Under the pieces are notes generated by a model, which saw only the letters and a program-made list of their open reading frames with translations, ran no database searches and was not told the origin of the DNA. Made by a program: the position numbers and the translations under genes. This document shows positions 36,710 to 45,443 of a stretch of 64,000 nt of DNA, in pieces. Origin of the DNA: Teichococcus aestuarii (GTDB taxonomy: Bacteria > Pseudomonadota > Alphaproteobacteria > Acetobacterales > Acetobacteraceae); contig NZ_PDOA01000005.1 of the NCBI RefSeq assembly GCF_003116135.1, positions 62,001 through 126,000 of the forward strand, written 5' to 3'. How positions within the stretch are numbered: position 1 is the first letter of the stretch; every line of letters starts with the position of its first letter.

Positions 36710-38026
36710 TCAGCCCTTGCGCCGCAGGCTGACCGGCGAATCGTGCCGTTCCGCCCCCGGCTCCGCCGGGCCGGCGGCCTCGGCCGGGTGGCGCGCCCGC
36801 GCCTCCGCCTCGGCCTGCGCCATGTAGTCCCGGGTCAGCGGCAGGGTGCCGATGTCGCGGGTGAGCTGCAGCTGCCAGTTCATGTGCCCCATGCGGCGGA
36901 AGGCCAGCTCCGAGCCCACGAGGTAGAACTCGAACATGCGGCAGAAGCGCTCGTCATAGAGGCTCTGGATGGCGTCGCGGTTGGCGGCGAAGCGGCGGCG
37001 CCAGTGGGCGAGCGTCTGCGCGTAGTGCAGGCGCAGGATCTCGATATCCGTCACCCAGAGGCCGGACCGCTCCGCCGCCGGCAGCACCTCGGAGAGGGCG
37101 GGGGAGTAGCCGCCGGGGAAGATGTACTTGCTGATCCACGGATTCGTGCTGCCCGGCCCGTCGCTGCGGCCGATGGCGTGCACCAGCGCCACCCCGTCCG
37201 GCTTCAGCGCCCCCTTCAGCGTGCGGAAGAAGCGGCGGTAATGGTCGATGCCGACATGCTCGAACATGCCGACCGAGACGATGCGGTCCACCGGCCGGGT
37301 CCAGTCCCGGTAGTCCATCAGCTCGAAGCGGACGCGGCCATCCAGCCCCGCCTCGGCGGCGCGGCCGCGCGCCACCGCCAGCTGTTCGGTGGAGAGGGTG
37401 ATGCCGGTGACGCGCGCCCCGTGCTCGCGCGCCAGGTGCAGCGCCATGCCGCCCCAGCCGCAGCCGATGTCCAGCACCTCGAGGTCGGGCCGGTCGAGCT
37501 TCAACTTGGCGGCGATGTGGCGCTTCTTGGCCAGCTGCGCCTCCTCCAGCGTCTCCTGCCCGGTGGCGAAGTAGGCGCAGGAATACTGCCGGTCGCGGTC
37601 GAGGAAGAGGGCGTAGAGGCGGCTGTTGAGGTCATAGTGGTGCGCCACGTTGCGGCGCGCGCGGCCGGCGGGGTTGAGCTGGTCGATGTGCCGGCGCAGC
37701 CAGCGCAGCTTCTCCATCAGCGTCTCGGCCGGGTGGCCATGCGCCATCATGTTCAGCACCAGCAGGTCCGCCAGCGCGTAGAGGGAGCAGTCCAGCGGCG
37801 CGATCTCGCCATCCATGTAGGCCTCGCCGAAGCCCAGGCCGGGATTCAGCAGCAGCCGGCGCAGCGCGCGGGGGGTGCGGATGTGCATGCCGGCCACAAG
37901 GCCGGCCCGGGGGCCGCCGTCGCCCGGGCCATCCGTGCCGCGATAAAGGCGCATCCGGCCATCCGGATAGCGGACCGTCAGGGTCCCGCAGCGGATCATG
38001 CGGGACAGAACGCGATCGAACAGCAT
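36710..38026 (-). CDS. cfa: cyclopropane-fatty-acyl-phospholipid synthase
   Basis: 438 residues. It transfers a methylene group from S-adenosylmethionine to unsaturated phospholipid acyl chains. SAM site VLDIGCGWGGMALHLA, the family block NVAHHYDLNSRLYALFLD, the conserved cysteine in YSCAYF, and SVGMFEHVG. The N-terminal ~100 residues are the lipid-binding accessory domain. It sits between the rplI terminator and dnaB, interrupting the usual rplI-dnaB adjacency. The C-terminal ~30 residues are hydrophilic and low complexity. Confidence 0.95.
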   Translation of the reverse strand: MLFDRVLSRMIRCGTLTVRYPDGRMRLYRGTDGPGDGGPRAGLVAGMHIRTPRALRRLLLNPGLGFGEAYMDGEIAPLDCSLYALADLLVLNMMAHGHPAETLMEKLRWLRRHIDQLNPAGRARRNVAHHYDLNSRLYALFLDRDRQYSCAYFATGQETLEEAQLAKKRHIAAKLKLDRPDLEVLDIGCGWGGMALHLAREHGARVTGITLSTEQLAVARGRAAEAGLDGRVRFELMDYRDWTRPVDRIVSVGMFEHVGIDHYRRFFRTLKGALKPDGVALVHAIGRSDGPGSTNPWISKYIFPGGYSPALSEVLPAAERSGLWVTDIEILRLHYAQTLAHWRRRFAANRDAIQSLYDERFCRMFEFYLVGSELAFRRMGHMNWQLQLTRDIGTLPLTRDYMAQAEAEARARHPAEAAGPAEPGAERHDSPVSLRRKG

Positions 38027-38135
38027 CGTCCGAGCCCTCCATCAACCCCAGCGGCGAAATGGTTGGGTCTCCTTCGCTGACCTGTCCAGTCACGCGGACG
38101 GGAGCGGGGCAATGCGGAAGCGGGCCGGAAATGCA

Positions 38136-38163
38136 GAAAGGGCGCCCCAGGGGGCGCCCTTTC
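38136..38163 (-). terminator. intrinsic terminator of the rpsF-rplI operon
   Basis: A 13-bp perfect stem (GAAAGGGCGCCCC / GGGGCGCCCTTTC) with a 2-nt apex, ending in CTTTC on the complement strand, 38 nt beyond the rplI stop. It is placed to separate the ribosomal operon from cfa. Confidence 0.85.
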
Positions 38164-38201
38164 CGGTTTCCATCCTCCGGCCGGCAGGCCGGGGGGCGGG
38201 A

Positions 38202-38771
38202 TCAGTCCTCGCTCGCGGCGCCCAGCTCGGACAGCTCGGCGGCCAGCTCGGCCTCCAGGCTCTCCTCCTCGGCCTGCTGCTCGGCGCGCAGGTCCTCACC
38301 GCGCGCCTGCTTGTCGGCCTCTTCGACCGAGCGGGCGACGTTGACGGTCAGCGGCAGGAACACCTCCGGGTGCAGCTCGACGCGGACGGTGGTGAGGCCC
38401 AGCGTCTTGATCGGCTGCTCCAGCAGCACTTGGCTGCGGGAGACGGTCAGGCCGGCTTCCTTCGCCGCGTCCGCGATGTCGCGGCCGGAGACGGAGCCGT
38501 ACAGGCCGCCGGACTCGCCCGCCTGGCGGATGATGACGACGGTGAGGCCGTCCATCCGCTCGGCGATGCGCTCGGCTTCCTCGCGGCGCTTCAGGTTCTG
38601 CGCCTCGAGCTGGACGCGCTCGCGCTCGAAGCGGGCGAGGTTGTCCTTGTTGGCGCGGATCGCCTTGCCCTTGGGCAGCAGGAAGTTGCGGGCGTAGCCC
38701 GGGCGGACCTTCACCAGCTCGCCCATCTGGCCGAGCTTGTCGACCCGCTGCATCAGGATGACTTCGATCAT
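38202..38771 (-). CDS. rplI: 50S ribosomal protein L9
   Basis: 189 residues. The N-terminal L9 domain ([37 protein letters not shown]) is followed by a long helix and the C-terminal domain. After about residue 148 there is an acidic tail rich in Glu/Ala, an extension common in alphaproteobacterial L9. It lies 16 bp after the DUF2232 gene. Confidence 0.98.
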   Translation of the reverse strand: MIEVILMQRVDKLGQMGELVKVRPGYARNFLLPKGKAIRANKDNLARFERERVQLEAQNLKRREEAERIAERMDGLTVVIIRQAGESGGLYGSVSGRDIADAAKEAGLTVSRSQVLLEQPIKTLGLTTVRVELHPEVFLPLTVNVARSVEEADKQARGEDLRAEQQAEEESLEAELAAELSELGAASED

Positions 38772-38787
38772 CGGTGTAACCCCGATC

Positions 38788-39714
38788 TCACATGTTGGCG
38801 GGCGGGTTGCGGCGCCCGTACTGTTCGAGGAGGCCGAGCGCCACAAGGATCAGGGCGCCCGGCAGGCTGAAGACGAGAAGCAGGACATAGAGCAGGATCA
38901 GCAGTGGCAGCCGGAAGCTGACGCGCGCCAGCCGCGTGTGCATGGCGGCCAGCCCCTGCAGCAGCAGCGGCACGGAGAGCACCAGGCACAGCGACAGCGG
39001 CAGCAGCTCCGCGGCCGGGTCGGCCAGCAGCCAGGCCACCGCTGCGAGCGCCGGCAGCGCCGGGTACCAGCGCGGCAGCCGGGCGGCGCGCCAGCGCGGC
39101 GCCGGCGCGAGCGCCAGGCCGCGCCGCTGCAGGAAGCCCTGCGCGCCAGCGGCGTTGGCCAGCAGCGCCAGGCCGATCCACAGCGCCAGCGCCGCCGCCT
39201 TCAGCCGCACGATCTGGTCCACCACCGCATCCGGCGCCTCGGCGCCCATGCGGTCCAGCCCGATCTGCACGGCATTGCGCAGCGCGGCCTCCAGGCCACC
39301 CTCCGCGCCGGCCAGGAAGGCGGCCAGCACGGTCAGCAGCGCCGGCCACAGGCCGAGCAGCACCAGCGGCAGCGTCAGGTCGATGCGCGGCCCGGGCTGC
39401 AGGCCGCTGCCCAGCAGCAGCATCGCCGGCACGCCGTAGACGCCGAGCCAGAGCAGCACCGGCAGCAGGCCCGGCGTCACCAGCAGGAGGCTGAAGGCGC
39501 CGACCGCCACCGCGATGCCCATGGCGGCCCGGCCGAAGCCGAGGCCCGCCAGGAACAGCGGCAGCGGCGAGAGCCAGAACAGCCCCATGCCCACCGGCAG
39601 GCCGTGGAACGCCCACAGCGCCGCGAAGGCCGAGACGAGCCCGCCCGCCGCCCCCGCCAGCAGGCGGGGGTCGTTGGTCAGGCCGGTCCGGGAGGTGCCC
39701 CGAGGGTCGCTCAT
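38788..39714 (-). CDS. DUF2232 family membrane protein
   Basis: 308 residues with about eight hydrophobic helices. The N-terminus ([19 protein letters not shown]) and an amphipathic central loop around residues 150-175 fit the DUF2232 family, usually found between rpsR and rplI in alphaproteobacteria, as here. The function is unknown; the fixed position suggests co-expression with ribosomal proteins. Confidence 0.85.
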   Translation of the reverse strand: MSDPRGTSRTGLTNDPRLLAGAAGGLVSAFAALWAFHGLPVGMGLFWLSPLPLFLAGLGFGRAAMGIAVAVGAFSLLLVTPGLLPVLLWLGVYGVPAMLLLGSGLQPGPRIDLTLPLVLLGLWPALLTVLAAFLAGAEGGLEAALRNAVQIGLDRMGAEAPDAVVDQIVRLKAAALALWIGLALLANAAGAQGFLQRRGLALAPAPRWRAARLPRWYPALPALAAVAWLLADPAAELLPLSLCLVLSVPLLLQGLAAMHTRLARVSFRLPLLILLYVLLLVFSLPGALILVALGLLEQYGRRNPPANM

Positions 39715-39762
39715 GGCCGCGGCGCCGATCCGTCGCTCAGTCCGTCATCCCGTCCGCTGCGC

Positions 39763-40044
39763 TCAGTCGTTGATGACGTAGGGCAGCAGGGCCAGGAAGC
39801 GGGCGCGCTTGATGGCGTTGGCCAGCTCGCGCTGCTTCTTCCCCGACACGGCGGTGATCCGGGAGGGGACGATCTTGCCGCGCTCGCTCAGGAAGCGGGA
39901 GAGCAGGCGCACGTCCTTGTAGTCGATCTTCGGCGCGTTGGGCCCCGAGAACGGGCAGGACTTGCGGCGGCGGTAGAACGGCCGGCGGGCGCCCACGGCG
40001 GGGCGGCGGGCGGCGATGTTCACGTCGGTGTTGGTCTCGGACAT
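39763..40044 (-). CDS. rpsR: 30S ribosomal protein S18
   Basis: 93 residues. Conserved core [60 protein letters not shown] (key residues C, DYKD, SRIT, QR, AIKRAR). The N-terminal ~25 residues are basic and variable. It starts 6 nt after rpsF. S18 binds S6 on the 30S platform. Confidence 0.98.
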   Translation of the reverse strand: MSETNTDVNIAARRPAVGARRPFYRRRKSCPFSGPNAPKIDYKDVRLLSRFLSERGKIVPSRITAVSGKKQRELANAIKRARFLALLPYVIND

Positions 40045-40050
40045 GATCGA

Positions 40051-40524
40051 TTACTCCTCGCCGCCAGCGTTGTCGGAATCGTCGCGCGAGCGGGCGCGAT
40101 ACTCCTCGCGGTCGTCGTTCCGCTCGCGGCGGCCCGACGAGAAGCGGCCGGCGGCCGGGCGGGGGCCGCGGAAGCCACGGTCGCGCTCACGGTCGTCGCC
40201 ACGCTTGGCCAGGATGGCGGACGGCGCCTCGGCGTCGATCGCCTCGACGCGGATCGTCATGTGGCGCAGCACGTCCTCGTTGAGGCCGAGCTGACGCGCC
40301 GCCTCCTGCTCGGCGGCCGCCGGGCAGTCCAGGCCGAGGAGCATGTAGTGCCCCTTGCGGTTCTTCTTGATGCGGTAGGCCAGGCCCCGAAGGCCCCAGT
40401 ATTCCCGCTTCTTCACCTCGCCACCGGCTTCGGTGATGGTCGTGGCGACCTGGTCGGCGATGGCCTCGACCTGCGCCTGCGTCAGGTCGTTACGTGCGAT
40501 GAGCACGGTCTCATACAGCGGCAT
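40051..40524 (-). CDS. rpsF: 30S ribosomal protein S6
   Basis: 157 residues. Core domain MPLYETVLIARNDLTQAQVEAI and RGLAYRIKKNRKGHYMLLG. An extended C-terminus rich in Arg/Asp/Glu (RDDSDNAGGEE end) exceeds the usual ~100-135 residues. GGAGATCCC precedes the ATG. This is the first gene of rpsF-rpsR-DUF2232-rplI. Confidence 0.97.
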   Translation of the reverse strand: MPLYETVLIARNDLTQAQVEAIADQVATTITEAGGEVKKREYWGLRGLAYRIKKNRKGHYMLLGLDCPAAAEQEAARQLGLNEDVLRHMTIRVEAIDAEAPSAILAKRGDDRERDRGFRGPRPAAGRFSSGRRERNDDREEYRARSRDDSDNAGGEE

Positions 40525-40593
40525 GGGATCTCCCTGTGGCTGTCTCAGCCCGGGGCCGCACCGACCCATGCCGGAGGGCGCAAACGGGCATAG

Positions 40594-40619
40594 CCGGGCG
40601 CGATGCCTCGCGCGCCCGG
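40594..40619 (-). promoter_or_regulatory. leader hairpin upstream of rpsF
   Basis: A perfect 9-bp stem, CCGGGCGCG / CGCGCCCGG, with an 8-nt loop, 70 nt upstream of the rpsF ATG. S6:S18 complexes autoregulate rpsF operons in many bacteria through a leader structure; this hairpin is a candidate for such an element, but I cannot match the known motif with certainty. Confidence 0.35.
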
Positions 40620-40690
40620 CAGGGGAGGCGGCGTAGACCACATTCCGGCGCCCGAGTCCAGGGCCAAGCGCCCGCCGCGGAGTTGCGGCG

Positions 40691-40718
40691 TTGACAGCCC
40701 CGTGCCGCCCCGTTACCC
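40691..40718 (+). promoter_or_regulatory. candidate promoter of the fab operon
   Basis: TTGACA (40691-40696), a 16-nt spacer and TTACCC (40713-40718). The leader to the fabD ATG at 40830 would be about 105 nt. It has the best -35 in the gap. Confidence 0.45.
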
Positions 40719-40829
40719 CGCGCGGCTTCACGGACCATTCATGGACCGGGCCCTGGGGGCGTGGCGAGCCGGATGCCCGGCGCCTCGCCGCCCATGACGC
40801 CAAGAATGCATGAGGACGCCAGCACCGCC

Positions 40830-41786
40830 ATGTCGATCGCCTTCGTCTTCCCCGGCCAGGGCAGCCAGGCCATCGGCATGGGCCGAGAGCTGGCCGAAGC
40901 CTTTCCCGCCGCCCGCGAGGTGTTCGAGGCGGTGGACGAGACGCTGAAGCAGAGCCTCAGCCGGCTGATGTTCGAGGGGCCGGCGGAGGAGCTGACGCTG
41001 ACCGCCAACGCCCAGCCCGCGCTGATGGCCGTGAGCATGGCCGTGCTGCGGGTGCTGGAGCAGGAGGGCGGCTTCGTCCTCAAGGAGCGGGTGGCGCTGG
41101 TCGCCGGCCACTCGCTCGGCGAGTACAGCGCGCTGGCCGCCGCGCAGACCTTCGACGTGCCCACCGCCGCCCGCCTGCTGCGCCTGCGCGGCGAGGCGAT
41201 GCAGAAGGCGGTGCCGGCCGGCATGGGCGCCATGGCCGCGCTGCTCGGCGCCGAGATGGCCCAGGCGCAGGAGATCTGCGCCCGCGCCGCCGAGACGCCG
41301 GAGGGCGCCACCGAGGTGGTCGAGGCCGCCAACGACAATGGCGGCGGCCAGGTGGTGATCTCCGGCCACCGCGGCGCGGTGGAGCGCGCGGTGGCGCTGG
41401 CCAAGGAGGCCGGCATCAAGCGCGCCATGCTGCTGCCCGTCTCCGCCCCCTTCCACTGCGCGCTGATGGCTCCCGCCGCCGACGCCATGGCCGAGGCCCT
41501 GGCGCTGGCCGAGCTGCGCCCGCCGCTGGTGCCGGTGGTGGCCAACGTCACCGCCGCCAAGGCGACCGACCCGGTCGAGATCCGCGAGCTGCTGGTGCGG
41601 CAGGTGACCGGCACGGTGCGCTGGCGCGAATGCGTGGCCACCATGGCCGGCCTCGGCTGCGACCGCTTCGTCGAGATCGGCGCCGGCAAGGTGCTGACCG
41701 GGCTGATGAAGCGGCTGGCGCCCGAGGCGCAGGCGATGTCGGTGGGCGGGCCCGCCGAGATCGAAGCCTTCCTCAAGACCCTCTGA
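40830..41786 (+). CDS. fabD: malonyl-CoA:ACP transacylase
   Basis: 318 residues. N-terminal AFVFPGQGSQAIGMG and the nucleophile motif GHSLGEYSAL (Ser95). It loads malonyl groups on ACP for fatty-acid synthesis. ATG 40830 gives the family-standard start; in-frame ATGs upstream (40761, 40794, 40809) add unconserved residues, though GAGGA lies better for the 40830 start at a long distance. First gene of fabD-fabG-acpP-fabF. Confidence 0.97.
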   Translation: MSIAFVFPGQGSQAIGMGRELAEAFPAAREVFEAVDETLKQSLSRLMFEGPAEELTLTANAQPALMAVSMAVLRVLEQEGGFVLKERVALVAGHSLGEYSALAAAQTFDVPTAARLLRLRGEAMQKAVPAGMGAMAALLGAEMAQAQEICARAAETPEGATEVVEAANDNGGGQVVISGHRGAVERAVALAKEAGIKRAMLLPVSAPFHCALMAPAADAMAEALALAELRPPLVPVVANVTAAKATDPVEIRELLVRQVTGTVRWRECVATMAGLGCDRFVEIGAGKVLTGLMKRLAPEAQAMSVGGPAEIEAFLKTL

Positions 41787-41817
41787 CGGCCCGCGTCCCG
41801 GGAAGGAGCTGAGAGCG

Positions 41818-42555
41818 ATGTTCGGCCTGCAAGGAAAAGTGGCGCTGGTGACCGGCGCCACCGGTGGAATCGGCGCCGAGATCGCCCGGGCGCTGCACCG
41901 CCAGGGGGCGAAGGTCGCCCTCTCCGGCACGCGCGAGGCGGTGCTGGCGGAGCTGGCGGCCGAGCTGGGCGAGGGCGCGCTGGTGGCGCCCGCCGACCTC
42001 TCCGACCCCGCCGCGCCGCAGGCGCTGGTGGAGCGGGTGGAGTCGGAGCTCGGCCGGCTCGACATCCTGGTGAACAATGCCGGCTTCACCCGCGACGGGC
42101 TGGCCATGCGCATGTCCGACAAGGATTGGGCGGATGTGCTGGAGGTCGATCTCTCGGCCCCCTTCCGCCTGGCGCGGGCCGCCATGCGCGGCATGATGAA
42201 GCGCCGCGCGGGGCGCATCATCTCCATCGCCTCGATCGTCGGCACCACCGGCAACCCGGGGCAGGCGAATTATGCGGCGGCCAAGGCCGGACTCGTGGGC
42301 ATGAGCAAGTCGCTCGCCCAGGAACTGGCCAGCCGCGGCATCACCGTGAACGTCGTGGCGCCCGGCTTCATCCGGACGCCGATGACGGACGCCCTGAACG
42401 AGCAGCAGAAAACGCGCCTGATGGAGCGGATTCCGCTGGGCCGGATGGGCGAGGCCGCTGACATCGCCGCCGCCGTTGCCTATCTGGCATCGGACGAGGC
42501 GGGCTGGGTCACCGGCGCCACCCTGCATGTGAACGGCGGGATGGCGATGAGCTGA
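41818..42555 (+). CDS. fabG: 3-oxoacyl-ACP reductase
   Basis: 245 residues, classical [29 protein letters not shown], catalytic Ser in ISIASIVG, and Tyr-x3-Lys in NYAAAKAG. The C-terminal [22 protein letters not shown] is FabG-typical. It reduces beta-ketoacyl-ACP using NADPH. A good GGAAGGAG site lies upstream of ATG 41818. Confidence 0.97.
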   Translation: MFGLQGKVALVTGATGGIGAEIARALHRQGAKVALSGTREAVLAELAAELGEGALVAPADLSDPAAPQALVERVESELGRLDILVNNAGFTRDGLAMRMSDKDWADVLEVDLSAPFRLARAAMRGMMKRRAGRIISIASIVGTTGNPGQANYAAAKAGLVGMSKSLAQELASRGITVNVVAPGFIRTPMTDALNEQQKTRLMERIPLGRMGEAADIAAAVAYLASDEAGWVTGATLHVNGGMAMS

Positions 42556-42562
42556 AACGGCG

Positions 42563-42586
42563 GGCCGGGAAATCTGTTCCCCGGCC
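42563..42586 (+). other. fabG-acpP intergenic hairpin
   Basis: Arms GGCCGGGAA / TTCCCCGGCC (one bulged C) right after the fabG stop, without a T-run. Such structures often attenuate or stabilise the mRNA where the abundant acpP message needs separate control. Confidence 0.45.
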
Positions 42587-42676
42587 TGCTTCCATGTTAA
42601 TGCCGCGCGGGCCGAGGGCGGGGATTGTCCCCACCCGGAGCGCCGGCAGCGTCTGCAAGCAGGAGAGACTCGGGCG

Positions 42677-42916
42677 ATGAGCGATACCGCCGAGAAGGTG
42701 AAGAAGATCGTTGTCGAGCACCTCGGCGTCGAAGAGGCCAAGGTTACCGCCGAGGCGTCGTTCATCGACGACCTGGGCGCTGACAGCCTCGACACGGTCG
42801 AGCTGGTGATGGCGTTCGAGGAGGCTTTCGGGGTCGAGATCCCGGACGACGCCGCCGAGAAGATCACGACCGTGAAGGACGCGATCGACTACATCGAGGC
42901 GCAGAAGGCCGCCTGA
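42677..42916 (+). CDS. acpP: acyl carrier protein
   Basis: 79 residues, acidic helical bundle. Phosphopantetheine site [12 protein letters not shown] (Ser37). It carries acyl intermediates in fatty-acid synthesis. AGGAGAG precedes the ATG. It lies between fabG and fabF. Confidence 0.98.
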   Translation: MSDTAEKVKKIVVEHLGVEEAKVTAEASFIDDLGADSLDTVELVMAFEEAFGVEIPDDAAEKITTVKDAIDYIEAQKAA

Positions 42917-43011
42917 AGGCCTTCCATCCGCGCCACCCAGGGAACGCCCAAGGGGATGCCTCCGGGCATGCCCCGATGGACGCTGCCGTGGACGCCAGGG
43001 GGAGATAACGC

Positions 43012-44295
43012 GTGTTTGGTTCTCTGACGACGCCGCGTCGCGTCGTCGTCACCGGGATGGGCATTGCTTGCCCTCTCGGCGTCGGCGTCGCGAATGTGTG
43101 GCAGCGGATGCTGGCGGGCGAGAGCGGCATCGGCCCGATCCGCCTGTTCGACGCGAAAGACCTGCCGGCGCGGATCGCCGGCGAGGTGCCGACCGGCTCC
43201 AAGACCGAGGGGAAGCTCGACTTCAACGAGTGGATCCCGGTCAAGGACCAGAAGAAGATGGACCGCTTCATCCAGTTCGCCCTCGTGGCGGCGGTGGAGG
43301 CGGTGGAGGATTCCGGCTGGGTGCCGGAGTCGGAGGATGACCGGAACGCCACCGGCGTGATGATCGGCTCCGGCATCGGCGGCCTGCCGACCATCGCCGA
43401 GAACGCGCAGATGGTGGCGCAGGGCAAGTCGCGGCGGCTGTCGCCCTTCTTCATCCCCTCGGCGCTGATCAACCTGGCTTCCGGCCACGTCTCGATCCGC
43501 TACGGCTTCAAGGGCCCCAACCACGCGGTGGTCACCGCCTGCGCCACCGGCGTGCACGCGCTGGGCGACGCGGCGCGCCTCATCGCCCTCGGCGATGCCG
43601 ACGTGATGGTGGCCGGCGGCACCGAGGCGGCGATCTGCGACATCGGCATGGCCGGCTTCTGCGCCGCCCGCGCCCTGTCCACCGGCTTCAACGACACCCC
43701 CACCGAAGCCTCCCGCCCCTGGGACGAGGGCCGCGACGGCTTCGTCATGGGCGAGGGCGCCGGCGTGGTGGTGCTCGAGGAATACGAGCACGCGAAGAAG
43801 CGTGGCGCCAAGATCTACGCCGAGGTCATCGGCTACGGCATGTCGGGCGACGCCTACCACATCACCGCTCCGGCGGAGGGCCATGACGGCGCCTACCGGG
43901 CGATGCGGGCGACGCTGAAGAACGCCGGCATCACCCCGGACCAGATCCAGTACGTCAACGCGCACGGCACCTCGACGCCGATGGGCGACGACCTGGAGCT
44001 GGAGGCGGTGGAGAAGCTGTTCGGCGAGGCCTGCAAGGGCCTGGCCATGTCGTCCACCAAGTCGGCCATCGGGCACCTGCTCGGCGCGGCCGGCGCGGTG
44101 GAGGGCATCTTCTCGATCCTCGCCATCCGCGACGGCGTGGCGCCGCCCACGCTGAACCTGCACAAGCCCTCGCGGGAGAGCGTGATCGACCGGGTGGCGC
44201 TGCAGCCGCAGCAGCGCAACATCGAGATCGCGCTGTCGAACAGCTTCGGCTTCGGCGGCACCAACGCCTCGATCCTGTTCCGCAAGGCGCCCTGA
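43012..44295 (+). CDS. fabF: beta-ketoacyl-ACP synthase II
   Basis: 427 residues. Nucleophile Cys177 in VTACATGVHALG, and the two catalytic histidines in VNAHGTSTPMGD and SAIGHLLGAAGAVE. It elongates acyl-ACP by Claisen condensation. GTG start at 43012 with GGGGGAGA upstream. The C-terminus NSFGFGGTNASILF is canonical. Confidence 0.98.
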   Translation: MFGSLTTPRRVVVTGMGIACPLGVGVANVWQRMLAGESGIGPIRLFDAKDLPARIAGEVPTGSKTEGKLDFNEWIPVKDQKKMDRFIQFALVAAVEAVEDSGWVPESEDDRNATGVMIGSGIGGLPTIAENAQMVAQGKSRRLSPFFIPSALINLASGHVSIRYGFKGPNHAVVTACATGVHALGDAARLIALGDADVMVAGGTEAAICDIGMAGFCAARALSTGFNDTPTEASRPWDEGRDGFVMGEGAGVVVLEEYEHAKKRGAKIYAEVIGYGMSGDAYHITAPAEGHDGAYRAMRATLKNAGITPDQIQYVNAHGTSTPMGDDLELEAVEKLFGEACKGLAMSSTKSAIGHLLGAAGAVEGIFSILAIRDGVAPPTLNLHKPSRESVIDRVALQPQQRNIEIALSNSFGFGGTNASILFRKAP

Positions 44296-44300
44296 CCCAG

Positions 44301-44329
44301 CGCCGCCGCGCCATCCCGGCGCGGCGGCG
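44301..44329 (+). other. GC hairpin after fabF
   Basis: A perfect 12-bp stem, CGCCGCCGCGCC / GGCGCGGCGGCG, with ATCCC loop, 5 nt after the fabF stop; no T-run. Likely an mRNA 3'-end or pausing structure. Confidence 0.5.
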
Positions 44330-44335
44330 CGGCTT

Positions 44336-44409
44336 CTGGGGGAAGATCCGCTCCTCCCCCAGCCTTTGCCCCTTCGCCGGGCCTCCGCTCCGGCCAATCC
44401 GACAAAGGC
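44336..44409 (+). promoter_or_regulatory. possible RBS-sequestering leader structure before mltG
   Basis: First hairpin CTGGGGGA (44336-44343) / TCCCCCAG (44355-44362), followed by CCTTTG like a weak terminator. GCCTTTG at 44362-44368 is complementary to CAAAGGC at 44403-44409, which contains the AAAGG ribosome site of mltG (ATG 44419). The two pairings overlap at one base and could be alternatives. Confidence 0.35.
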
Positions 44410-44418
44410 TCCTCCTCC

Positions 44419-45390
44419 ATGCGAATCTTCCTGGCTGTGCTGCTGGTGCTCCTGGCCCTGGCGGGCGGCGGCGCCTGGTGGGCGCGCGAGGCCTGGGTCT
44501 CGCCCGGGCCGCTGCCGGCGCCCACCGCCATCGTGGTGCCGCGCGGCGGCGGCACCGAGGCGATCGGCGCGCTGCTGGCCGAGCGGGGGGCCATAAGCGA
44601 CCCCCGCCTGTTCGCCGCCGGCGTGTGGCTGACGCGCGACGAGGGGCCGCTGCGGGCGGGGGAATACCTCTTCCCGGCGCAGGGCTCGCTGCGCGAGGTG
44701 GTCTCGGTGCTGCGCAACGCCCGCCCCGTGCAGCGCCGCCTGACCCTGCCGGAAGGGCTGACCGCCCGGCAGATGGCCACGCTGCTGGAGCAGGCCGAGG
44801 GGCTGACCGGCGAGATGCCGGTGATCGACGAGGGCGAGCTGTTGCCCGAGACCTATGCCTATAGCTGGGGCGACACGCGCGCCGCCGTGGCGCGCCGCGC
44901 CGGCACCGCCATGCGCGAGGCGCTGGAGCGGCTGTGGAAGGACCGCGCCGAGGGGCTGCCGCTGGCCTCGCCGCGCGAGGCGCTGGTGCTGGCCTCCATC
45001 GTCGAGCGCGAGACGGGGATGCCGGAGGAGCGCGGCCAGGTGGCCGGCGTGTTCATCAACCGGCTGAAGCGCAACATGCCGCTGCAATCCGACCCCACCG
45101 TGGCCTATGCCGCGGCCGATGGCGGCGTGCTCGACCGGCCCCTCAGCCGTGCCGACCTGGAGCGGGACCATCCCTTCAACACCTACCGCATCCGCGGCCT
45201 GCCGCCGGGGCCGATCGCCAGCCCGGGGCTCGAATCGCTGCGCGCCGTGCTGAACCCGCAGGAGACGGATGCCCTCTACTTCGTGGCCGATGGCAATGGC
45301 GGCCATGCCTTTGCCCGCACGCTGGAGGAGCACAACCGCAACGTCGCCCGTTGGCGGGCGATCGAGCGGCAGCGCGGCGCCCGGCCGTGA
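44419..45390 (+). CDS. mltG: endolytic murein transglycosylase MltG
   Basis: 323 residues. N-terminal membrane anchor (residues 3-20), a LysM-like region, and the YceG domain with LASIVERETG (catalytic Glu196), VFINRLKRNMPLQSDPTVAYA and YNTYRIRGLPPGPI-type motif (NTYRIRGLPPGPIASPG). It cleaves nascent glycan strands, setting glycan length. The position after fabF is a common alphaproteobacterial arrangement. A downstream EamA gene follows after 53 bp. Confidence 0.96.
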   Translation: MRIFLAVLLVLLALAGGGAWWAREAWVSPGPLPAPTAIVVPRGGGTEAIGALLAERGAISDPRLFAAGVWLTRDEGPLRAGEYLFPAQGSLREVVSVLRNARPVQRRLTLPEGLTARQMATLLEQAEGLTGEMPVIDEGELLPETYAYSWGDTRAAVARRAGTAMREALERLWKDRAEGLPLASPREALVLASIVERETGMPEERGQVAGVFINRLKRNMPLQSDPTVAYAAADGGVLDRPLSRADLERDHPFNTYRIRGLPPGPIASPGLESLRAVLNPQETDALYFVADGNGGHAFARTLEEHNRNVARWRAIERQRGARP

Positions 45391-45443
45391 CGCGTGGCCG
45401 CTGAGCCGCACGCGGCCGTGCCGCCGCTGGGCCGTGCCCGGCC

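Larger units (their letters stand above)
40525..40829. other. 305-bp divergent intergenic region between rpsF and fabD
   Basis: No gene is supported here. It holds the rpsF leader on the complement strand, with a strong hairpin at 40594-40619, a possible rpsF promoter (CTTGGC with AATGTG about 17 nt later, near 40650-40675, complement), and a candidate fabD promoter at 40691-40718 (plus). Confidence 0.6.
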
